Shown here piece by piece: positions 8,220 through 13,000 of a stretch of DNA of 13,000 nucleotides. Location of the stretch: the NCBI GenBank assembly GCA_030066475.1, contig JASJBO010000119.1, positions 1 through 13,000 of the forward strand, in the 5' to 3' direction. Numbering within the stretch: position 1 is the first letter of the stretch; the number at the start of each line of letters is the position of its first letter. A model generated the notes under the pieces. It ran no database searches. It was not told the DNA's origin and worked only from the letters and a program-made list of their open reading frames with translations. The DNA is from Myxococcota bacterium (GTDB taxonomy: Bacteria; Myxococcota_A; UBA9160; PR03). A program made the translations under genes and the position numbers.

Positions 8220-8979
8220 AGCGCGGCCGTCGCTTCTCGAGGAAGGCGCGCAGGCCCTCCTGCGCGTCCTCCGTCTGCGACGCCGAGGCCATCACCTCGC
8301 TCGCGTAGGCGTAGGCGGCGGGCAGGTCGAGATCGATCTGCTTGTAGAAGGACTGCTTGCCCAGCGCCTTGGCGAGCGCACTGCCGCGCGTGGCGCGCGA
8401 CAGCAGCTCGCGCGTCGCGGTCGGCACGTCGGCGTCGGGCACGACGCGGTTCACCAGGCCCCAGGCGTGCGCGGTGGTGGCGTCGATGGGGTCGCCCGTC
8501 AGCAGCATCTCGAGCGCGTGACGGCGCGGCACGGCGCGCGCCAGCGCGACGCCGGGCGTGATGCAGAACCAGCCGCCGCGCCCGCCGGGCACCTGGAAGC
8601 GCGCCGACTCGCCGCAGACCGCCAGGTCGCACGAGGCGACGAGCTGACAGCCGGCCGCGGTCGCCAGGCCCTCTACCTGCGCGATCACGGGCTGCGGGAT
8701 GCGCTGCAGCGTCTGCATGACGTCCGCGCACACGGTCAGCAGACGCCGCATGGCGTCGAGCCCGCGCCCGTCCATGTCGCCGAAGTCGTGCCCCGCCGAG
8801 AACACCGGCCCTTCGGCCGCCAGGATGGCGCCGCGCGTCTTGCCGGCGCCCACGCGCTGGAAGGCGTGGAGCAGCTCGCGCAGGTGCGCCTCGGAGAGCG
8901 CGTTGCGGTGCGCCGGGCGCCGCATGGTGACCACGGCCCAGGCGTCCTCCTCGACCAGCGAGACGTGTTCGTAGTCCAT
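8206..8979 (-). CDS. Enoyl-CoA hydratase/isomerase (crotonase) family protein, ECHDC3-like
   Basis: This 257-residue crotonase-fold protein has the usual family length. The segments AEGPVFSAGHDF (55-66), GLATAAGCQLVASCDLAV (104-121) and CITPGVALARAVPR (139-152) closely resemble vertebrate ECHDC3, whereas classical hydratases differ there. The oxyanion-hole elements (around 62-65 and 109-110) are present. Lined up with rat mitochondrial hydratase, the two catalytic glutamates are replaced: Glu144 by Gln112 and Glu164 by Gly132. It should still bind acyl-CoA, but hydratase activity is doubtful. Possible roles include isomerase-like, thioesterase-like or regulatory functions; none can be assigned. 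The start ATG at 8979 has no clear ribosome site. It is a single minus-strand gene between a convergent lipoprotein and a repeat-bearing gap. Confidence 0.9.
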   Translation of the reverse strand: MDYEHVSLVEEDAWAVVTMRRPAHRNALSEAHLRELLHAFQRVGAGKTRGAILAAEGPVFSAGHDFGDMDGRGLDAMRRLLTVCADVMQTLQRIPQPVIAQVEGLATAAGCQLVASCDLAVCGESARFQVPGGRGGWFCITPGVALARAVPRRHALEMLLTGDPIDATTAHAWGLVNRVVPDADVPTATRELLSRATRGSALAKALGKQSFYKQIDLDLPAAYAYASEVMASASQTEDAQEGLRAFLEKRRPRFNDR

Positions 8980-9004
8980 GCGGGCAGGGTATCCGATCGA
9001 GGCG

Positions 9005-9059
9005 CGGCTCGATGGACTTCGCTCGCCTTTGGCTCGCTGCGCGCGCCTTCGGCGCTTGC
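9005..9059 (+). repeat. Structured interspersed repeat, copy A
   Basis: This 55-bp unit begins CGGCTCGATGGACTTCG and ends GGCGCTTGC. It is identical to the unit at 9096-9150, 91 bp downstream. Two hairpins are possible: bases 9025-9027 with 9031-9033 (outer pairs 9021-9022/9036-9037), and GCGCC/GGCGC at 9043-9047/9051-9055 with a TTC loop. A diverged form occurs in opposite orientation near the right edge. Confidence 0.85.
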
Positions 9060-9095
9060 GGGGTGCTTCGGACGGGGCGGTTTGCTGGGCGAAGA

Positions 9096-9150
9096 CGGCT
9101 CGATGGACTTCGCTCGCCTTTGGCTCGCTGCGCGCGCCTTCGGCGCTTGC
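9096..9150 (+). repeat. Structured interspersed repeat, copy B
   Basis: This copy is identical over 55 bp to the one at 9005-9059. The flank downstream of each copy is faintly similar too (GCTTC, then a GCTG-like stretch), suggesting a 91-bp duplication whose flank has drifted while the core stayed identical. The copy ends 37 nt before the metallo-hydrolase start codon, so its hairpins could lie in that gene's leader or promoter region. Confidence 0.85.
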
Positions 9151-9187
9151 AAGGGGCTTCTACCGCGCAGGCTGCTAGGTTGCGGCG

Positions 9188-10276
9188 ATGTCGGCCCGGT
9201 CCGGACCGGTATTGCGGCGCTCTCCCGTTCTGGCGCTCCCGCGCCTGCACCAGCTCGTGCTGCCCACGCCGTGGGAGGTGGGCCCGGTCCAGATCTACGC
9301 GGTCGAGGGCGATCCGCTCACGCTGATCGACACCGGCGTGATGACCCCCCCGTCCTGGGCCGCCCTCGGGGCGGGGCTCGAGGCGATCGGCGCGTCGCCC
9401 GGCGAGGTGAAGCGGGTCGTGCTGACCCACTACCACACCGATCACATGGGCCAGGTGCAGTCGCTGCGCGACGCCGGCGCCGACCTCGAGCTCGCCGTGC
9501 ACGAGGACGACGCCGACGCGGTCGAGGGCTACACGCCCGCGCGCGACGAGCGCATCGACACGACCAACGCCCTGTTCCGAGAGCACGGTGTCCCCGATGC
9601 GCTGCTGGCCCGACAGGGCGAGCGGCTGCGCCGCATGGTGGCCGACGAGCCGCCGCTGGCGTGTGCCACGCGTGTCGACCGCCGCCTGCGCGACGGCGAC
9701 CGCGTCTCGTTCAAGGACTTCGAGCTCGAGGTGATCCACGGGGCTGGCCACACCGCCGGCCACCTGCTGCTGCACGAGGAGGCCAGCGGCGCGCTGCTCA
9801 CGGGCGACCACCTGATGGGACACTCGGTGCCGTTCACCGAGAGCTACTACCTGGAGGGCGCCCCCGATCCCGCCGACCCGCTGGCGCGCCGGCCGCGATT
9901 CCGCGGTCTGCCCGCCTACCTGCGCAGCCTGCGCCGGCTGCGCGGCGGCAGCTTCCGCACCATCCTGCCCGCCCACGGCGGCATCGTCGCGCGCCCCGCA
10001 CGCGCGATCGACGAGGCGCTGCTGTTCTACGAGGTGCGCGTGCAGCGCGTGGAGCGCGCCGCGCGAAAGCTCGCGGCCGCGCGCGGCGCGGCGACGGCCT
10101 GGGAGATCTGGCAGGCGGTCTTCCCGAAGGCCGACCCGCTCACGCAGATGCGCACGCGCATGCTGATGGTGATCGGTGCCCTCGACGTGCTCGAGGAAGC
10201 GGGCGTCTTCGAGATGCGCCGGCGCGAGGATGAGGTGCTCGAGGCCCGGCCTCAGTCCTCCGCGTCGAGCAGGTAG
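9188..10276 (+). CDS. MBL-fold (metallo-beta-lactamase superfamily) hydrolase
   Basis: This 362-residue protein of the metallo-beta-lactamase superfamily is probably a cytosolic binuclear zinc hydrolase. The signature THYHTDHMGQ supplies His81, His83, Asp85 and His86. Further metal ligands are His188 in GAGHTAGH, Asp207 in TGDHLMGH and His263 in PAHGG. The C-terminal 90 residues look helical and could be the winged-helix-like extension seen in LACTB2-type hydrolases. No signal peptide is visible. The substrate is unknown; thioester or nucleic-acid hydrolysis are both possible for this group. The ATG at 9188 has only a weak AGG 8-10 nt upstream. The gene follows the repeat pair and overlaps the convergent sugar dehydrogenase by 25 nt. 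Confidence 0.9.
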   Translation: MSARSGPVLRRSPVLALPRLHQLVLPTPWEVGPVQIYAVEGDPLTLIDTGVMTPPSWAALGAGLEAIGASPGEVKRVVLTHYHTDHMGQVQSLRDAGADLELAVHEDDADAVEGYTPARDERIDTTNALFREHGVPDALLARQGERLRRMVADEPPLACATRVDRRLRDGDRVSFKDFELEVIHGAGHTAGHLLLHEEASGALLTGDHLMGHSVPFTESYYLEGAPDPADPLARRPRFRGLPAYLRSLRRLRGGSFRTILPAHGGIVARPARAIDEALLFYEVRVQRVERAARKLAAARGAATAWEIWQAVFPKADPLTQMRTRMLMVIGALDVLEEAGVFEMRRREDEVLEARPQSSASSR

Positions 10277-11760
10277 ACCGCCAGGTCCGCACGCTCCGGG
10301 TCCGACAGCGGAAAGGCCGGCATCGGCGGGGTGGGCGCGGCCAGGAACGCGCTCAGCGCGGGCAGGTCGTAGCGCGCCGCGAGCTGCTCCAGCGGCACCG
10401 GCACCACTCCTGCGGCGGCGCGCTCGGGCTCGTGGCACGAGGCGCAGTCGTGTCTCTCGTAGAGGACGCGGCCCGTGCGGGCGCGATCTCGTCGGATCGC
10501 GGGCGCGAGCGCGGCCAGCGGGTCGCGGGTGGCCCGCCCGGTCGCGGCGTGCGCGATCGCGCTTCTCCCGGTGCCGGCGGCCACGCGGTAGATGGCGCCC
10601 GCGAAGTCGTCCGAGACGAACCACTCGCCGTCGGGACCCTCGGCCACGTCGACCGGCCGGCCGATCACGTTGCCGTCGCGCTCGAAGCCGGTCAGGAACG
10701 GCCGCTCCGCGATGCGTCCCTCGGCGTCCCAGTGCAGCGACACCACCTCGTAGCCGTCCTTCTCGGTGCGGTTCCAGGAGCCGTGGAGCGCCACCAGCGC
10801 GGCGCCGCGCAGCCATGCGGGCGCGTCGGGGTGGCGCACGAAGGTGATGCCCAGCGGCGCCGTGTGGGCGCGGAACCCGTGCACCGGTGGGATCGACGCG
10901 TTGATCTTGGCGCGCCGGCCCTTGCCGAGGTCCGGGTCCGGCACGCGGTCGCCGTTCGCGAACGGCCAGCCGTAGAAGCCGCCGCGCACCAGCTGGTTGA
11001 GCTCGCACGGCGGGAAGTCGTCGCCCAGCAGGTCGCGGCCGTTGTCGGTCGCGTACAGCGCGCCGCTCACCGGGTGCCAGTCGAAGCCCACGGAGTTGCG
11101 GAGCCCACGGGCGTAGATCTCCTCGGAGGAGCCGTCCGGCCGATAGCGCACGACGCTGGCGCGGCGCGGATCGTCCTCGATGCAGACGTTGCAGCTCGAG
11201 CCGATCGCGACGTACATCCAGCCGTCCGGACCGAAGCGCACGGTGCGCGTCCAGTGATTGCCGCCCGCCGGCAGCCCCGTCACGACGCGCTCGAACCCGC
11301 CCTGCACGAGGCCCGTCGCGGCGTCGAAGCGCGCGCGTCCGACGGCGCCCGTCTCGCCCACGTAGAGCCAGCCGTCGTGGAGGTCCAGGCCGTGGGGACG
11401 GTCGAGCCCCTCCAGCACCACGCTGCGCGCGTCGGGCCGCCCGTCGCGGTCGCGGTCGCGCCGGAGCAGGGTGATCCGGCCGCGGCGGGGCTGGCTGACG
11501 AGCAGGTCGCCGACCTCGGTGAGCCGCAGGAAGCGGGCGTTGGGGAGGCCGTCCGCGTAGAGCGACACCGAGAGGCCGTCCGGGACCGTCAGGCGCTGGC
11601 GCAGCTCGTCCTCCGGGAGCGCCGCGACCCCGCTCCCGAACAGCATGTGCCCGAGCGGCGCGTTGACCGCGAAGCGCTCGGGGAGCAGCGAGCAGGCCCC
11701 CGCTCCGAGCGCGATCGCCCCCGCCACGACGGCGGCCAGTCGGGCTCCCCACCTTCTCAT
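10252..11760 (-). CDS. PQQ-dependent sugar (sorbosone-type) dehydrogenase with C-terminal cytochrome c domain
   Basis: The protein has 502 residues and is exported. The ATG at 11760 gives an n-region MRRWGAR and a hydrophobic stretch AAVVAGAIALGAGAC; Cys23 may be lipidated, though GAC is a poor lipobox. Residues about 55-420 form the six-bladed propeller of soluble PQQ aldose/L-sorbosone dehydrogenases, shown by RPHGLDLHDGWLYVGETGAV (His123 is a candidate base), GGNHWTRTVRFGPDGWMYVA, GSSCNVC, ARGLRNSVGFDWHP and GGFYGWPFANG. The tail is a short class I cytochrome c with CASCH (Cys439, Cys442, His443) and probable axial Met480 in PTPPMPAF. It would oxidise a sugar in the periplasm and pass electrons from PQQ to its own heme. 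A longer frame runs to 11895, but the extra residues lack signal character. No PQQ biosynthesis genes are nearby. Confidence 0.9.
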   Translation of the reverse strand: MRRWGARLAAVVAGAIALGAGACSLLPERFAVNAPLGHMLFGSGVAALPEDELRQRLTVPDGLSVSLYADGLPNARFLRLTEVGDLLVSQPRRGRITLLRRDRDRDGRPDARSVVLEGLDRPHGLDLHDGWLYVGETGAVGRARFDAATGLVQGGFERVVTGLPAGGNHWTRTVRFGPDGWMYVAIGSSCNVCIEDDPRRASVVRYRPDGSSEEIYARGLRNSVGFDWHPVSGALYATDNGRDLLGDDFPPCELNQLVRGGFYGWPFANGDRVPDPDLGKGRRAKINASIPPVHGFRAHTAPLGITFVRHPDAPAWLRGAALVALHGSWNRTEKDGYEVVSLHWDAEGRIAERPFLTGFERDGNVIGRPVDVAEGPDGEWFVSDDFAGAIYRVAAGTGRSAIAHAATGRATRDPLAALAPAIRRDRARTGRVLYERHDCASCHEPERAAAGVVPVPLEQLAARYDLPALSAFLAAPTPPMPAFPLSDPERADLAVYLLDAED

Positions 11761-11897
11761 GCGGCTCAGACTAGCCTCGGCGCCGGCGCTCGCCGCGCAC
11801 CGTACGCCGCGGATCCGACCTCTCCCCGCGGGGTGGCCCTTGCGGGGAAGCGGCCGGAGCGCGACGGTATGGCCCCTTACCGATTCGGGAGTCACGC

Positions 11898-12230
11898 ATG
11901 GCGCTGCGCATTCGAAAAGGCGACGTGGTCCAGATCCTCAAGGGGACCGACCGCGGCAAGCAGGGCAAGGTGCTCGCGGTGGACGCCGAGCGCGGGCGCC
12001 TGCGCGTCGAGAAGGTGCGGATGCAGAAGCGCCACCTGAAGGCCGGCAGCCGGCGGGCGCGCACGGGCGGCATCATCGAGCAGGAGGGCTACGTCGACGC
12101 CTCCAACGTGATGCTCGTCGACCCCTCCACGGGCAAGCCGTCGCGCGTGCGCATCGACGAGATCGACGGGCGGCGCGCGCGGGTCTTCGCGGGCAGCGGC
12201 GAGCGGGTCCCGGACCCCGCGGTGGGATGA
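11898..12230 (+). CDS. rplX: 50S ribosomal protein L24
   Basis: This is a 110-residue L24-family protein, an early 50S assembly factor that binds the 5' domain of 23S rRNA. The N-terminal KOW motif is clear ([21 protein letters not shown]), followed by the family line [20 protein letters not shown]. Its length is normal. GGGAG sits 6 nt before the ATG at 11898. Unusually, the gene is not beside rplN and rplE as in the spc operon; instead it precedes rpmG (10-nt gap) and a ferredoxin gene. It is therefore either a relocated rplX or a second copy. No convincing promoter hexamers were found in the 137-nt gap upstream. Confidence 0.93.
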   Translation: MALRIRKGDVVQILKGTDRGKQGKVLAVDAERGRLRVEKVRMQKRHLKAGSRRARTGGIIEQEGYVDASNVMLVDPSTGKPSRVRIDEIDGRRARVFAGSGERVPDPAVG

Positions 12231-12240
12231 CGAGGAAGCC

Positions 12241-12411
12241 ATGGCCAAGAAGGGCAAGCGCGAGAACATCAAGCTCGAGTCGAGTGCGGGCACCGGTCAC
12301 TTCTACACCACGCGGAAGAACCGGCAGAACACCCCGCACAAGATCGAGCTCAAGAAGTACGATCCCGTGGTGCGCAAGCACGTCGTCTACAAGGAGACGA
12401 AGCTGCGCTGA
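12241..12411 (+). CDS. rpmG: 50S ribosomal protein L33
   Basis: This is a 56-residue protein with a sequence very close to E. coli L33: [20 protein letters not shown], then [20 protein letters not shown] and [11 protein letters not shown]. It has no cysteines, so it is the zinc-independent form, and it sits near the tRNA exit side of the large subunit. GAGGA lies 5-6 nt before the ATG at 12241. It starts 10 nt after the L24 stop, so the two are almost certainly cotranscribed. The usual neighbours rpmB, secE, nusG or tRNA-Trp are absent here. Confidence 0.96.
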   Translation: MAKKGKRENIKLESSAGTGHFYTTRKNRQNTPHKIELKKYDPVVRKHVVYKETKLR

Positions 12412-12414
12412 CTG

Positions 12415-12423
12415 TGCTATGCC
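12415..12423 (+). promoter_or_regulatory. Possible extended -10 promoter element upstream of ferredoxin
   Basis: TGCTATGCC resembles an extended -10 element (TGnTATnnT), 48 nt before the ferredoxin start codon. No good -35 hexamer is seen 16-18 nt upstream. The ferredoxin could equally be read through from rplX-rpmG, as the gap is only 60 nt. Confidence 0.25.
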
Positions 12424-12471
12424 GACCCTGCCGTTTTGGGAAGGGCGCTGCAGCCAACGGAGAGAGATCGA

Positions 12472-12825
12472 ATGGCCTGGGTGATCACGAGGCTCTGCCG
12501 CGAGTGCGTCGATATGGCCTGCGTCGAGGTATGCCCCGTCGACTGCATCTACCAGTACACGGGCGACGACGCGAGCACGTTCCCCAACCAGCTCTACATC
12601 GAGCCGGAGGAGTGCATCAACTGCGGCGTCTGTGAGCCGGAGTGCCCGTGGGAGGCGATCTTCGAGGACGAGCAGGTGCCCGACGTCTTCCAGGAAGACA
12701 TCGCCCTGAACGCGAGCATCGCCGAGTCCAAGGACGCCTTCGAGGTGCCCGAGGTCACGGAGAAGCCCAAGCCGACGCCGGAAGAGATCGAGGAGAACAA
12801 GAAGAAGTGGGGCTACGGCGGCTAG
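12472..12825 (+). CDS. fdxA: 7Fe ferredoxin ([3Fe-4S][4Fe-4S], FdxA/FdI-like)
   Basis: This 117-residue cytosolic electron carrier has nine cysteines, at 9, 12, 17, 21, 25, 48, 51, 54 and 58. They match Azotobacter ferredoxin I in number and spacing, apart from a longer loop between the two halves. By that comparison Cys9, Cys17 and Cys58 would hold the 3Fe-4S cluster and Cys21, Cys48, Cys51 and Cys54 the 4Fe-4S cluster. The motif [12 protein letters not shown] and the line [20 protein letters not shown] are typical. The charged C-terminal tail ends [14 protein letters not shown]. The ATG at 12472 is chosen because GGAG lies 9 nt upstream and the family begins MA(F/W)V(V/I)T; the frame is open to 12436. 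It probably belongs to the same unit as rplX-rpmG. The redox partner is unknown. Confidence 0.94.
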   Translation: MAWVITRLCRECVDMACVEVCPVDCIYQYTGDDASTFPNQLYIEPEECINCGVCEPECPWEAIFEDEQVPDVFQEDIALNASIAESKDAFEVPEVTEKPKPTPEEIEENKKKWGYGG

Positions 12826-12849
12826 GGATGTGACCGGCAGAAGTCCCCT

Positions 12850-13000
12850 GCAAGCGCCCGGAGGGCGCGCGCAGTGAGGCGAAGCCGAACGAAGTCCACC
12901 GCAAGCGCCCGGAGGGCGCGCGCAGTGAGGCGAAGCCGAACGAAGTCCACCGCAAGCGCCCGGAGGGCGCGCGCAGTGAGGCGAAGCCGAACGAAGTCCA
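12850..13000 (-). repeat. Tandem array of structured repeat (51-bp period, three copies, continues past edge)
   Basis: Three identical 49-bp units lie at 12850-12898, 12901-12949 and 12952-13000, separated by CC. The array starts 25 nt after the ferredoxin stop and reaches the window edge, so more copies may follow. A fragment resembling the end of another unit (GAAGTCC) precedes it at 12840-12846. On the minus strand each unit runs TGGACTTCG to GGCGCTTGC and aligns with the copies near 9005-9150 at 42 of 47 positions plus a 2-nt insertion, in opposite orientation. Each unit can form a hairpin GCGCCC-TCC-GGGCGC and a second smaller one. Confidence 0.9.

Noticed and set aside
7769..11752. A long minus-strand frame crossing the crotonase, MBL and dehydrogenase region
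   Set aside because: It is out of frame with the two real minus-strand genes and antisense to the MBL gene, has low-complexity Arg/Ala composition and shows no family motifs.
11824..11873. CCCCGCGGGG palindrome and TTGCGG...TATGGC hexamers before rplX, considered as operator and promoter
   Set aside because: The hexamers are 22 nt apart, too far for a sigma-70 promoter, and such palindromes are frequent by chance in this composition.
12755..12955. Minus-strand frame encoding a repeated 17-residue unit
   Set aside because: It exists only because the repeat period (51 bp) is divisible by three. It starts inside the repeat array and ends inside the ferredoxin gene, with no ribosome site.
12850..13000. 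CRISPR array
   Set aside because: Units are directly adjacent with only CC between them, so there are no unique spacers, and no cas genes are in view.

Overview
The window is very GC-rich bacterial DNA with dense coding on both strands, a few GTG/TTG starts, and several exported proteins carrying EF-hand/thrombospondin-3-like, PPC and dockerin modules. The closest impression is a deltaproteobacterial or Myxococcota-like organism. This rests on the 7Fe ferredoxin type, the secreted multidomain protein and general base composition. No gene here fixes the taxonomy.

Layout: positions 1-466 hold the end of a ribosomal RNA operon: the 3' end of 23S rRNA, a short spacer, 5S rRNA, and a 17-bp hairpin that probably ends transcription. 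Next comes a large secreted protein (622-4617) with a lamin-tail-like domain, a C39-like cysteine peptidase domain, calcium-binding repeats, PPC-like domains and a C-terminal dockerin. Facing it is a minus-strand pair: a PfkB-family hexose kinase and an HxpB/YniC-like HAD sugar phosphatase, joined by a 4-nt GTGA overlap. Divergent from these is a lipoprotein with a TPR-like N-terminus and a beta-propeller-like C-terminus (6387-8219).

The lipoprotein converges on an ECHDC3-like crotonase-fold gene that lacks both catalytic glutamates. After a repeat-bearing gap comes a metallo-beta-lactamase-fold hydrolase, converging on a PQQ sugar (sorbosone) dehydrogenase fused to cytochrome c. The right end is a plus-strand cluster: ribosomal protein L24, ribosomal protein L33 (56 aa) and a 7Fe ferredoxin, followed by a tandem repeat array that runs off the window.

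The most unusual signal is a short structured repeat family. Two identical 55-bp copies lie at 9005-9059 and 9096-9150. A diverged subfamily lies in the opposite orientation as a 51-bp-period tandem array at 12850-13000. Every difference between the two subfamilies preserves two predicted hairpins: two compensatory pair swaps, one loop change and one added base pair. This points to a REP-like element maintained for structure rather than for coding. All three convergent gene pairs overlap at their 3' ends, leaving no room for ordinary terminators between them.
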